From Aestuariivivens sediminis (GTDB taxonomy: Bacteria; Bacteroidota; Bacteroidia; Flavobacteriales; Flavobacteriaceae): a stretch of 64,000 nucleotides of DNA. The DNA is taken from the NCBI RefSeq assembly GCF_022662105.1, contig NZ_JAKMCP010000002.1, forward strand, positions 806,001-870,000, read 5' to 3'. Below, piece after piece: positions 55,286-63,795 of this stretch (its first letter is position 1; each line of letters begins with the position of its first letter). Made by a program: the position numbers and the translations under genes. The notes below the pieces were generated by a model. It was given only the letters and a program-made list of their open reading frames with translations, made no database searches and was not told where the DNA came from.

Positions 55286-56386
55286 TCATATATCAAATAA
55301 CCCCTCTTTATATTGCTCATCACCGTCGGATTGTATAATTTTAAAGACTCCCCTGCTCACTCTTTCTATCTTACTTTTAGCTATCAGCTTGTTTTTGGCT
55401 TTGTGCAATGTATCATGTGACATAACCCCTAAATCAGAGTAGACTAAATCAGACATCATTGTAGACGTAGAAATAGTCTGATTACCCTGATTATATTGAT
55501 TAAGCATATAATCATAGATCAAGTTTTCATTATCTTCATTAAATCTACCATCCGTATTAGAGGATTTACCTTCTTTATAGAGTTTATATTTATTAGCCCT
55601 ACCGATATTTTCAAACCAATAATCTTCCCCTAGTCTATACAAATGGGCTAAGGTTGTATCCTTTTGAGCATACTTGTTTTGTATATCACAAAAATAATGT
55701 CCGCCACTTTCTGTTGGAATCTCTGCTAAGGCATATATAAATTCAAAATATTGTAGAATGACCCTACTCCCAGCTACATTGGTCTGCTCAGGAGGGCGTT
55801 CATTCCCCTTAGTGTTATGATGAAGTACTATAAAAGTCTTGTTCAATGATTTTAAATACATTGAAAACTTCTCTATAAATAATCTACCGTCATCACTTCT
55901 CTCAATGACTCCAGAAAACATATTGGTCAAACTATCTAAAAACACGATTTCAGCATCAGAAGCTGCAATATAATTGTGTAATTGCTTCCAATCCTTGTCA
56001 TCATTTATAAATTCCAGGAAATCTTTAGGGGTGGTTTGAAAATTTTGTTCAAATAACTTCAGTTCCTTGTCATTTAGTATTTCAATTTGCCTTTTATTTC
56101 TTCTGGCAAATACCTTATAGGATTCCTCCAAATTGATGAATAACACCTTTTTAGGTTGCCCATCTAATTTAAACCCAAAAAACTCCTTTCTGCCTACACT
56201 TAATGATATGGCTAAGTTTTCAGCAAAAGTGGTTTTTCCTGTTTTGGGTTGTCCTACTATTAATCCATGAGAGCCTTCAATAATACCATTCCATATAAAT
56301 TTTGGCTCGGGCTCTAATTCTACTTCTTTTATTAAATCAATTAACTTTTTTACCTTGATTTTTTCTTCATCATTATTCTTTAACAT
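55286..56386 (-). CDS. RepA/RecA-like AAA ATPase (mobile-element replication)
   Basis: A 366-aa protein. Walker A is GQPKTGKT (45-52), Walker B is AEIVFLDSLTNMF (about 145-157), and FIVLHHNTKGNERPPEQTNV holds the HH sensor of hexameric RepA/KaiC-type helicases. The N-terminal stretch EPKFIWNGIIEGSHGLIVG is typical of AAA_25 RepA-like proteins. The C-terminal winged helix (ENLIYDYMLNQYNQGNQTIS to SKIERVSRGVFKI) likely binds DNA. One TGATTA array lies inside this coding sequence (NQYNQGNQ codons), and others flank the gene, as expected if it recognises them. Confidence 0.78.
   Translation of the reverse strand: MLKNNDEEKIKVKKLIDLIKEVELEPEPKFIWNGIIEGSHGLIVGQPKTGKTTFAENLAISLSVGRKEFFGFKLDGQPKKVLFINLEESYKVFARRNKRQIEILNDKELKLFEQNFQTTPKDFLEFINDDKDWKQLHNYIAASDAEIVFLDSLTNMFSGVIERSDDGRLFIEKFSMYLKSLNKTFIVLHHNTKGNERPPEQTNVAGSRVILQYFEFIYALAEIPTESGGHYFCDIQNKYAQKDTTLAHLYRLGEDYWFENIGRANKYKLYKEGKSSNTDGRFNEDNENLIYDYMLNQYNQGNQTISTSTMMSDLVYSDLGVMSHDTLHKAKNKLIAKSKIERVSRGVFKIIQSDGDEQYKEGLFDI
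55479..55502. repeat. TGATTA triple array 2, inside the ATPase gene
   Basis: TGATTA-CCC-TGATTA-TAT-TGATTA, a perfect three-unit array with 9-base period. It also serves as codons for NQYNQGNQ of the ATPase. Confidence 0.75.
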
Positions 56387-56409
56387 TAAAAATCATTTAT
56401 GAATACCCA

Positions 56410-56433
56410 AAATCAGTATAATCAGGGTAATCA
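56410..56433. repeat. TGATTA triple array 3, just upstream of the ATPase start
   Basis: Plus strand AAATCA-GTA-TAATCA-GGG-TAATCA, which on the minus strand is TGATTA-CCC-TGATTA-TAC-TGATTT. It lies 24-47 bases before the ATPase ATG and is well placed for Rep-type binding or autoregulation. Confidence 0.75.
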
Positions 56434-57167
56434 GGTTATATTACAGCAACTATTACACTGTAAAATTCCATTAAATCTTTTGGGAATAGTTATTCAGAAT
56501 CTAATGAAGAAAATAAATGTCCAAATAACATTGAAATATTTGTCTTTTTGGGCTTTTCATCTTCTCTCTTCATGGTCATTCTGACCCAAATATCAAATAC
56601 AAATATACAAAAAATAATTGAATTTTCCAAGTTTTTTATGTATTATTTTTAATATAATGTCATTTTTATTGAATTTTTTATAATCAAAAATCTATATTTT
56701 ATTATTTCTTTGTATTATTCGCAATATTTTAACATTTTTAACATTTCTAAGATCTTTTCTGAATGCTTAATAGGTATTAACCCTCTGAAATCATAAAAGT
56801 CGCTTAAAAGCGCTAAAAATGGCCTTAAATTGGATGTTAGCATTTGAGGTTGGACACAGGATTGTATCGAAGTCAGTTTTATAAAAAATAAAAGGTGTGA
56901 TTTTTAACCAACAAAGAAAATGGAGCAAAGAAAGAAATAGTATCTTTTTGTATATATATTTATATATATTTTTATATAATAATATATTACTACTAAAAAT
57001 TATATTTGGAAGAGTTTCAGAGAAACCTTTGTTGCTAAAAATTTAAGGAGGCTATTCGCCCCCTTTTATCGTGCAAAATCATTTTCAGTGGTTTTTAGTT
57101 TTTAAGAGCCAAAACCGTCTCAAAACATACCTAGGCAGGCATGGAAAATACAGCATAATGCTCCGAT
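56434..57167. other. Long AT-rich noncoding region, candidate replication origin or cis site
   Basis: About 730 bases with no gene. It includes a near-pure A/T stretch (about 56940-57005, with TATATATATTTATATATATT), a small hairpin CGCTT-aa-AAGCG (56801-56812) and homopolymer runs. Together with the adjacent TGATTA arrays this has the layout of an origin: binding repeats next to an easily melted region. Not proven. Confidence 0.4.
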
Positions 57168-57419
57168 TTAGTCTATCAGAATATCAAAGTGGTGATAGTA
57201 ATAATATGAACCCTTTATCAAATACACGGTCTTTAAATCCATTGTAACCTTGATTTCATCAATCATTACTATTTCGCCCTTCTTTAATTGACCGATATCA
57301 TCAATTACAGCTACCCTAAAAGGACAGAACAAACGCTTTAGCAAATTGTTCCATGCTATAATATATAGCTCCCTAGGATTGCAGTATTTAAGCAATTCCC
57401 GCAACTCCCTCTTATTCAT
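57168..57419 (-). CDS. Hypothetical protein (83 aa)
   Basis: A small protein (MNKRELRELLKYCN...) with a helical N-terminus and a beta-strand C-terminus (VAVIDDIGQLKKGEIVMIDEIKVTMDLKTVYLIKGSYYYYHHFDI). It is 27 bases behind the DUF3871 gene in the same direction, so part of the replication-module transcript. The strand pattern GEIVMIDEIKV resembles small beta-barrel accessory proteins of plasmids. No family recognised. Confidence 0.6.
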   Translation of the reverse strand: MNKRELRELLKYCNPRELYIIAWNNLLKRLFCPFRVAVIDDIGQLKKGEIVMIDEIKVTMDLKTVYLIKGSYYYYHHFDILID

Positions 57420-57446
57420 AAAAATTACGTTTTAGCTATATAATAA

Positions 57447-58451
57447 TTAAGACATATACCAATCGGGGGTCTTAAATTCAATTGAATTACCCAGTTTATT
57501 GATAAACTCGTATGCATTTACATTCCTCTCAAGGTTTGAATCTATATAACTGCTCTTATTTGCTTCAGTAAATAAATTATACATGCTCCAAAGATTTATT
57601 GAGCCATACTCGTTCCTTCCAAAATTTGGACATCTATAATAATCCTTCACTATATGGTTTACTTGGCTATCATTTAAACCAAATGCAAACAAACCCTTCT
57701 TTTCATCTTTTGGTAGGTTCTGGTACATCCTGAGTTTACCTATCAAATGAGCAAACTGGTTTTCCAAGAGTTGGTACTTTGACATTTTCTCCAACATCCC
57801 TAAATGCCTTTTTTTATTATAGGAGGAAAGCAACAACTTAACATGCTGTTCCAAATCTCCTATTGTTCCAATCCTGATGTTATCCATTAAACCATCTGTG
57901 CTCACACAAAGGTTAAGGCATACAATATTTTTAAAGCCTATGAACACCTTGAACTTCTCTAAACTTTTTTTACTGTAAAGATTCTGTTCTGAGTATGAAC
58001 GCACCCCTCCAACTGTAAGTGATAAGGAATTTCTATTGACATTCTCAGTTAAGGAAGGAATCTCAATAATAAATGCCATCCGTTCATAGTATATGGTCTT
58101 TTGGTGTTCCTTTAGCTCTTTAGCTGGTATGCCAATAGCATCAGGTGTCCTGCCCTTGATAATATGTGACACTCTAATCTCTGGTCTGTTTATTATCTCA
58201 TTTGGGAACTGTTGTTTTACCAAGTCAAAAGTCGCATCCACAAATTCAAAATGGCTTATAGTACTTTCATTGTCCTTAGCAAAGACAGGTATGGTACAGT
58301 CCTTTCTTAAGTGGTTCAAACTAACCGATTTTGTATTGGCTTCAATAAAGTTAGTGCCGCTTTTAGATACTATGTCTGATGTATCCAGAATCATTTGCTG
58401 TGGGTTCCTATTGGTTATCAGTTCCATGGCTTTCTTTTGTTTTGTTTTCAA
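57447..58451 (-). CDS. DUF3871 family protein
   Basis: A 334-aa protein matching DUF3871, found in Bacteroidota phages and integrative elements. Recognisable parts are NHLRKDCTIPVFAKDNESTISH near the N-terminus, RPEIRVSHIIKGRTPDAIG, LTVGGVRSYSEQNLYSK (about 143-159) and IVKDYYRCPNFG with INLWSMYNLFTEANKSSYID near the end. The last is the layout shared with DUF932-type phage proteins. Its start overlaps the RecA-like ATPase gene by 44 bases. Probably takes part in element replication or recombination. Confidence 0.75.
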   Translation of the reverse strand: MKTKQKKAMELITNRNPQQMILDTSDIVSKSGTNFIEANTKSVSLNHLRKDCTIPVFAKDNESTISHFEFVDATFDLVKQQFPNEIINRPEIRVSHIIKGRTPDAIGIPAKELKEHQKTIYYERMAFIIEIPSLTENVNRNSLSLTVGGVRSYSEQNLYSKKSLEKFKVFIGFKNIVCLNLCVSTDGLMDNIRIGTIGDLEQHVKLLLSSYNKKRHLGMLEKMSKYQLLENQFAHLIGKLRMYQNLPKDEKKGLFAFGLNDSQVNHIVKDYYRCPNFGRNEYGSINLWSMYNLFTEANKSSYIDSNLERNVNAYEFINKLGNSIEFKTPDWYMS

Positions 58452-59301
58452 TTATTTCTTGCTTATCTACCAGTTGACCGTTTACAGAATCCAGTTCTAT
58501 TTTACGTTGTACTATCATTGGATGAATCTGTTTTTGGTAGGTTTTATATTTACTATAGACGCATCTTAAGTCTTCTACAGTAGAACATTGCTCTATCTCC
58601 TTTTTTACCATCTCTAGCGACGTTCCCATATTGCACCATTGGATTAATTTCATTCCCGTAGCGGCATTGATGACAAACTCTGGCTTGTTCATAAAAAGTC
58701 CTGTACGGTCTTTTGATGCCTTGGCCTGGTGCTTATCGTTTATAAGTTCAAAATTCGCTGTCAGTTCGTACTCAAAGCCTTCCCTTGTGATTTCTTTTGT
58801 ACCATGTTTAATGACTCTTGTCCTACCACTATTATTCATATCCAATGAGTAATCTATTTTTCGTCTAACTGTAGTTATAATATGGCAGCTGGATTGTAAA
58901 ATAGCATCTATAAAGGCTTGGTGCCTGGGGCTTACTTTCGCCCAGTCTTGAAATCTTCCTCCTAGCCTTTCATGTATTTGAAGACAGCCCCCTTTTCCTG
59001 ACCATTCATGGGTAATACTGTCTATAATGATGACCTCTTGACTATACCCTTCACAGGCTCTGATGGCCTCAATGTACCGCTCTGGTGAATAGGGGTCTTC
59101 CAGGGTCAAAATATTATACTCTCCCAGATGGGAATACAGACTCGCTGAGCTATTCTCAGTATCAATGATGGCGACTTTTGACCAATCCTCAGTAATACCA
59201 TAGGCCAACAATAAGGCACTGTAGGTCTTTCCAAATCCTGATGCTCCAGATAATCCCAATCTTAGTTTTACCTGGCTTCGCGTTGCTAGTTGTAATTTCA
59301 T
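58408..59301 (-). CDS. RecA-like P-loop ATPase of mobile element
   Basis: A 297-aa protein. Walker A is GASGFGKT (19-26), Walker B is EVIIIDSITHEWSGKGG (about 91-107). RHQAFIDAILQSSCHIITTVRRKIDY is the switch strand, followed by RTGLFMNKPEFVINAATG and a C-terminal helical arm. This layout (AAA_24-type) is found next to DUF3871 in Bacteroidota prophages and islands, and is thought to act in strand annealing or replication. The gene start is well fixed by LRLGLSGASG. It overlaps DUF3871 downstream. Confidence 0.75.
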   Translation of the reverse strand: MKLQLATRSQVKLRLGLSGASGFGKTYSALLLAYGITEDWSKVAIIDTENSSASLYSHLGEYNILTLEDPYSPERYIEAIRACEGYSQEVIIIDSITHEWSGKGGCLQIHERLGGRFQDWAKVSPRHQAFIDAILQSSCHIITTVRRKIDYSLDMNNSGRTRVIKHGTKEITREGFEYELTANFELINDKHQAKASKDRTGLFMNKPEFVINAATGMKLIQWCNMGTSLEMVKKEIEQCSTVEDLRCVYSKYKTYQKQIHPMIVQRKIELDSVNGQLVDKQEIIENKTKESHGTDNQ

Positions 59302-59348
59302 AATCTATAGTTTATAATTTTAAATGTTATAGGTTCTAATTTTTAAGA

Positions 59349-59380
59349 CATAAAAAAAGGGCTTCATTTCTGAAGCCCTT
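59349..59380 (-). terminator. Terminator after the 139-aa gene
   Basis: On the minus strand AAGGGCTTC-agaaat-GAAGCCCTT then TTTTTTTA: a perfect 9-bp stem with a T-tract, 24 bases past the stop at 59404. The RecA-like gene must therefore have its own promoter or rely on read-through. Confidence 0.8.
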
Positions 59381-59403
59381 GATTCAATGCTTTTTGATTT
59401 AAT

Positions 59404-59823
59404 TTAAGCGACCAATTCCTTATCGACCACTTGGTTCACAACTGAAGTTTCTGCCAATAATTGACTCCATACGTCAATATCGATACGTTTAGAAGCTACT
59501 AATTGTGCCTTGGCAAGGCCTTTGCCTAAGCCTTCTGTTTGGACCATAATTTCAATCTGGCTGCCTGGCTTAAAATGATTTGGATAAAGCTGATAGGATT
59601 GCTCAAATAATTGGGCTGTCTGTTCAACCAAACCCAATCGTGGATGATTGACCGTAACTATAATCAATCGCCACTGAGTTCCATTAGAATTCATCCTAAT
59701 TTGTTCTGGAACAGATTTAACTTCTGCGGGAATCATAATAACATTTGACTTAATAGTCTGACCATCCAATGTAGTGTAAACTACTTCCTCCGCTCTCGGA
59801 GAGCTCTGTAAATGAAAATTCAT
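59404..59823 (-). CDS. Hypothetical mobile-element protein (139 aa), OB-fold-like
   Basis: A 139-aa beta-rich protein. The central part (QWRLIIVTVNHPRLGLVEQT then HFKPGSQIEIMVQTEGLGKG with AKAQLVASKRID) reads like a small OB-fold barrel. That would suit a single-strand DNA-binding or replication accessory protein. It lies upstream of the RecA-like ATPase on the same strand, with a terminator between. No family confirmed. Confidence 0.6.
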   Translation of the reverse strand: MNFHLQSSPRAEEVVYTTLDGQTIKSNVIMIPAEVKSVPEQIRMNSNGTQWRLIIVTVNHPRLGLVEQTAQLFEQSYQLYPNHFKPGSQIEIMVQTEGLGKGLAKAQLVASKRIDIDVWSQLLAETSVVNQVVDKELVA

Positions 59824-59992
59824 AACCTTAGTTTTTTAAGAATTAATTTTATTTGAAATCGACCATACCCGGGGGGACAGTCAAAAGTAAAAAAGAGTGG
59901 GGGGTTATCGATTAGATTAGCCTACGGTCTTGTTAATTCTATAAAAATTGGGGGAGGAGGATAATCTTTATCTCAAATCCATTTATGAAAAA

Positions 59993-60268
59993 TCAACTTA
60001 ATTTTTGACCAAAAAAAATTTTGAGAAATACTTTCAATTTATTCTCCTTTTTAGGAGGGTTCGACCTAGTAAGTTTAAGATAATTTTCATAAGCTTTATC
60101 GGATTTTTCAATAAATATATGTGGGATTAAATCAACGTAGGATTCAGCATTATTGTATACTTCGTATGACGCTTTAAAAAGCATGGCGGCTTTTTCTTTG
60201 TCTCCATTTTTAAGAGCTTTTTCTCCTTCATGATAAAAATGCTCTATATCCATTAATTCATGTATCAT
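59993..60268 (-). CDS. Hypothetical helical protein (91 aa)
   Basis: A 91-aa helical protein with a TPR-like pair (HFYHEGEKALKNGDKEKAAM and FKASYEVYNNAESYVD) and a basic, hydrophobic C-terminus (KENKLKVFLKIFFGQKLS). It is 31 bases behind the next minus-strand gene, so likely in the same transcript. Function unknown. Confidence 0.55.
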   Translation of the reverse strand: MIHELMDIEHFYHEGEKALKNGDKEKAAMLFKASYEVYNNAESYVDLIPHIFIEKSDKAYENYLKLTRSNPPKKENKLKVFLKIFFGQKLS

Positions 60269-60299
60269 GGTCTTTTCGAGGTTTTAGGGTTATTATTAA

Positions 60300-60656
60300 C
60301 TAAAATGGGAATCCGTCTTCTCTATTTAAAATGGGCTTATATTTACACTCCTCTACTCTGTAAAAATTCTCCGATTCTCTAAAAATAACATAACGAACTA
60401 TTAATTCATCTGTCTTTGGATGATGGAAGCTATAAGCTTTACTTTCATGGTAACAGTATTTGCATTTTGATTCTTTAGCTACAAGTTCAGAAATGTCCTC
60501 TGAGCTAATTTTATCGAATTTTTTTTGCAGTTTCTCTATAAGTTCCTGTTTATAATCATAAGAATAGATTGACACATCGCATAATTCTTCCAAGGGTTCA
60601 AGGCTTAATTTTTTAAAAGCACTAATTAAATTTGCAGTATTTTTATCAAAGGTCAT
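60300..60656 (-). CDS. Hypothetical protein (118 aa) with a possible Cys/His site
   Basis: A 118-aa protein. The middle contains KCKYCYHESKAYSFHHP, where a C-x2-C followed by His residues could bind zinc. Helices precede it (LISAFKKLSLEPLEEL) and strands follow (ELIVRYVIFRESENFYRVEECKYK). It is 17 bases behind the 72-aa membrane protein gene. Not recognised. Confidence 0.55.
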   Translation of the reverse strand: MTFDKNTANLISAFKKLSLEPLEELCDVSIYSYDYKQELIEKLQKKFDKISSEDISELVAKESKCKYCYHESKAYSFHHPKTDELIVRYVIFRESENFYRVEECKYKPILNREDGFPF

Positions 60657-60673
60657 ATTGTAAGTTCATATTG

Positions 60674-60892
60674 CTAATCCTTGTTCTTAAATCTATTTAC
60701 AACAAAATATATTAACCCTCCAAACAAAATCATATTGATTAACCATGATGAATTTGTCATAATATCATCCTCTCCAAAAGTCTCAAAAAACGGATTAAGA
60801 GGGCTGAAAATTAGAATTACTCCACCTAAAAGAACTAATAAGCCTTTCCAACATCCTGAATTTGATTTTTTGTTATCTTTTTCCTTGTCCAT
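60674..60892 (-). CDS. Small two-pass membrane protein (72 aa)
   Basis: Basic N-terminus (MDKEKDNKKSNS), membrane span 1 GLLVLLGGVILIFSPLNPFF, short acidic loop GEDDIMTNS, span 2 LINMILFGGLIYFVVNRF, basic end KNKD. First gene of a three-gene minus-strand set (72, 118 and 91 aa). No family recognised. Confidence 0.55.
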   Translation of the reverse strand: MDKEKDNKKSNSGCWKGLLVLLGGVILIFSPLNPFFETFGEDDIMTNSSWLINMILFGGLIYFVVNRFKNKD

Positions 60893-61569
60893 AATTATTA
60901 TTGTTAAAGATTACACTTTAGTTTGTTAGTTAAAACAACATGATTCTCCGTAACCCTGGAACCAATAAGCTCTCCATCCAGATAAAAAAGAAATAACTAT
61001 TAAGAATAATCATCTAAAATTGATTTCTTATGAAGCAACGTATTTCAACCAAGCATGTTCTTCGAGACCTGCTGTTTATAAAAGAACAGGTCATTGAGTT
61101 TTTCAAAGACAAAGATAAGTAACTGTCATGCTATTTATATGAACAAGATAATATCGTTGAAAATGTGCCTATTCCAAACATTTAAGGAAATAGAAAAATT
61201 ATCAGGAATTTAATTGTATAATATCAGAAAGTAATTGTATGAAATGGCTTTTAAGGGTTTATTAGAACTGTAAAATTCTTTAAAATCTATGTTAAATTTA
61301 TTTTGTTTCATGATTTTTCATTTATGTAACTTACGTTAACGATATCTTCTATTTTTCTAAATATTTTAACAACTTGACGTCAACTTTGACAGGTTTTATT
61401 TGAAATAAAAGTAATTAGTAAATTACTAAAATGATTCAATTTAAAAACTTCTATTTCTAAAAATAAGTTAATCGCATGAATTCTTGCTAATTTTTCCTAC
61501 ATTTGGTTAGATTAAACACACTGATGTGTTCATCCGCTTGTTACGTGCAAGCTGAGAAAAAGACAATTA
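60893..61569. other. Intergenic region with a small ORF and repeat
   Basis: Contains a 30-codon plus-strand ORF at 61030-61122 (MKQRISTKHVLRDLLFIKEQ...) of doubtful meaning. At 61374-61398 AACTTGACGTCAACTTTGACAGGTT matches the element at 63767-63790 (shared core CGTCAACTTTGACA). The rest is AT-rich and should hold the promoter of the plus-strand pair that follows. Confidence 0.45.
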
Positions 61570-62262
61570 ATGAAAATAAACGAATATTACATTAAAGCTA
61601 GATTGTTTCCGACAATTTTGACTTCGATTCCAATTCTTGGTTTATATTATTTTGGCTTTAGCGAAAAACTTATAGAGTTTATGACCTTTTTAGAGGGTTA
61701 TAAATGGGCTAGTGACATAACTCTGTCGATAGCCTTAATCTATTTTCTTGTTCAAATCAATCGTCTAATTTCAAAAGAATTATTCCAAAATATTTTCTTC
61801 AAAGAAGAGATTAATATGCCAACCACCAATTTTCTACTTAATTCAGATACCACATTGGCAAAATCAATAAAATCCCAAATTGTCCAAAAAATTGCCACAG
61901 ACTTTAATATTCACTTACTGGATTCACGTGCTGAAAACGAGAATGAAGAAGAAGCAAGAAAAACTATTTCAAGCGCTGTGGCTCAAGTAAGAAATGTGAC
62001 TAGAGATAACTCTATGCTACTTCAGCACAATATTGAATACGGCTTTATAAGAAATCTAATTGGAGGTAGCGTTTTAGCAACCATAATTTCAATACTTAAT
62101 ATCTTTTTATTCCAATATACTTATCCTAATCAATTTGCAGTCAATCTTAATGTAATCTTGTTAGGTGTCTATATTGTACTGATAATTTTTAGTAAATTTT
62201 TGATTAATAGATATGGTAAATACTACGCAAAAATTTTATTCGAACAATTTTTACAAAAATAA
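61570..62262 (+). CDS. Four-pass membrane protein of a two-gene cassette
   Basis: A 230-aa protein. Membrane spans are about 14-32 (TILTSIPILGLYYFGF), 46-63 (ASDITLSIALIYFLVQI), 155-178 (LIGGSVLATIISILNIFLF) and 188-208 (NVILLGVYIVLIIFSKFL). A soluble loop of about 90 residues lies between spans 2 and 3 (NTTLAKSIKSQIVQKIATDF; acidic ENENEEEARKT). It ends 5 bases before a metallo-beta-lactamase gene, so they are co-expressed. Not a known transporter. Pore-forming or membrane-damaging effectors have similar shapes; this is inference. Confidence 0.65.
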   Translation: MKINEYYIKARLFPTILTSIPILGLYYFGFSEKLIEFMTFLEGYKWASDITLSIALIYFLVQINRLISKELFQNIFFKEEINMPTTNFLLNSDTTLAKSIKSQIVQKIATDFNIHLLDSRAENENEEEARKTISSAVAQVRNVTRDNSMLLQHNIEYGFIRNLIGGSVLATIISILNIFLFQYTYPNQFAVNLNVILLGVYIVLIIFSKFLINRYGKYYAKILFEQFLQK

Positions 62263-62267
62263 AGGAA

Positions 62268-63293
62268 ATGGATTTTAGTATCGATATGCTATCGCTTGGC
62301 AATGCAGATTGCAATATAATATGGACAAAAGCAGAAAATGCTGACTTTATAACAATAATTGATGGTGGTTACCTAAAAGACGCAAAAACAATAATTGAGC
62401 ATTATGAAAACTATATAAAACCACACATCTCAGATAATAGTCCAATATTAATAATTAATACACATCCTCATTCCGACCATATCGGTGGCTTGATAGATTT
62501 AGTTCATTATTTTAAAAATAAGATTGTACGATTTTATTATAATGACCCAACAGACTACATTGAAGAAGCAAAAAGAAATGAAATAAAAAGCTTAAATGAA
62601 TCATTTTTGTATTCGAACCAAAGAGTTCAAAAACTTTTTGAATCATTGAAACAATCTGATGATTTAAGTAATGTTCTTGACCAGTATGGCATATCGAAAC
62701 TTTCAGCATTTTCTGACAGCGTATTAGACCATAATCTATTTGAATTTGTTGGGCCTTCAAAATCATTTTATTTAGAGCAACTTGGTTATTTTACAAACAT
62801 TGACAATCTAAAAACTTCAGGTTCTAATATTGAACCTGAAAGCGAAATAAATGAAGTTCAAGAAGGTTTAAATCCATGTGTTAAAGTTGATGAGAAAAAT
62901 GATGCTTCCGCGGAGAATTTGACATCTGTTTTGACAAGGTTTACTGATTCCAGTAATCGGAAGTACTTATTTACAGCGGATTCTGGAGTTGATGCTTTTG
63001 AATCAGCAGAGAGTAATGGATATAATATTAAAGACTTATATTTTTGTCAATTACCACATCACGGAAGTAGAAGAAATGTAAGTACGAATTGGATTAGCAA
63101 TTTTAATCCAAATCAATTTTGGGTTTCTGCAAGTGGAAACAAAAAACACCCTAGAAAGGCTGTTATCACTTGCATAAAGAAAAACTTGCCTGACTGCAAA
63201 ACATATAGTACCCATAAAACAGGAACTATACATTTTAATTCTAAATCCAATATTTTTCCTGAACGAAATTGGGCCACAGCGGAACCATTATAA
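62268..63293 (+). CDS. ComEC/Rec2-type metallo-beta-lactamase fold hydrolase
   Basis: A 341-aa MBL protein. Metal motif NTHPHSDHIGG (H66, H68, D70, H71), FTADSGVDAF (metal Asp), LPHHGSRRNVS (His) and the ComEC-specific end VSASGNKKHPRKAVI. It lacks the ComEC membrane part and is soluble. Related free-standing domains cut nucleic acids or cyclic nucleotides and turn up in accessory islands. It is the second gene of the pair with the membrane protein, in opposite direction to the large minus-strand block. Confidence 0.8.
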   Translation: MDFSIDMLSLGNADCNIIWTKAENADFITIIDGGYLKDAKTIIEHYENYIKPHISDNSPILIINTHPHSDHIGGLIDLVHYFKNKIVRFYYNDPTDYIEEAKRNEIKSLNESFLYSNQRVQKLFESLKQSDDLSNVLDQYGISKLSAFSDSVLDHNLFEFVGPSKSFYLEQLGYFTNIDNLKTSGSNIEPESEINEVQEGLNPCVKVDEKNDASAENLTSVLTRFTDSSNRKYLFTADSGVDAFESAESNGYNIKDLYFCQLPHHGSRRNVSTNWISNFNPNQFWVSASGNKKHPRKAVITCIKKNLPDCKTYSTHKTGTIHFNSKSNIFPERNWATAEPL

Positions 63294-63795
63294 AAAAGGT
63301 CAACAGGGAACAATGTATATAAAAAATAATCGAAACATTAATAAATATAAGACTTGTAGCTCATATCTTGGTTTGTACTTAACCAAAAGATTAGAGCTTC
63401 GAGATCGCCTGCTTTTCATATACTAACGGCTAACTGCAGGTTGAAAAATTATAGATACCAATTAAAATTTGTAGAAAATTTTTATTTACAAATTAGCATT
63501 TTCATTAAGAATTACAGTCAAAACCAAAAATTGGTAAAATGTTAAAATAGAGTCTTCTTGGTGGAACATTTGGGATTTAGTCAACCATGATTTTATTGAA
63601 GAAGGTGATTATTTTTTCGATTACTTTTTAAATGTAGACAAACAAACATTTCTAAATATTTTGGATAGTAAGGAAAAATATAGAAATAATGAAGTCTACA
63701 AAAACAAAGATTGGACTTCAAATTAAAGTAATACTGTGCTTTCAATAGTTCAGTAAAAAAATTGAAAACTTGTCGTCAACTTTGACAAGTATATT
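63294..63795. pseudogene. Intergenic region with an ORF relic
   Basis: Bases 63538-63726 form a plus-strand open frame without a start codon (VKIESSWWNIWDLVNHDFIE... to KNKDWTSN and TAA). It looks like the C-terminal remnant of a gene of unknown family. Bases 63767-63790 (ACTTGTC-gtcaacttt-GACAAGT) form a perfect 7-bp hairpin that repeats the element at 61374-61398. Confidence 0.4.

Noticed and set aside
55245-56433. CRISPR array
   Set aside because: Units are 6 bases with 3-base gaps and only three per array; no spacer-sized unique sequences and no cas genes.
56399-56584. Plus-strand 61-codon ORF beginning MNTQNQYNQGNQ
   Set aside because: Its similarity to the ATPase comes from the TGATTA array itself; the rest is low-complexity and it covers the ATPase promoter.
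61030-61122. 30-codon ORF as a gene
   Set aside because: Too short, no family or upstream signal; mentioned only within the intergenic entry.
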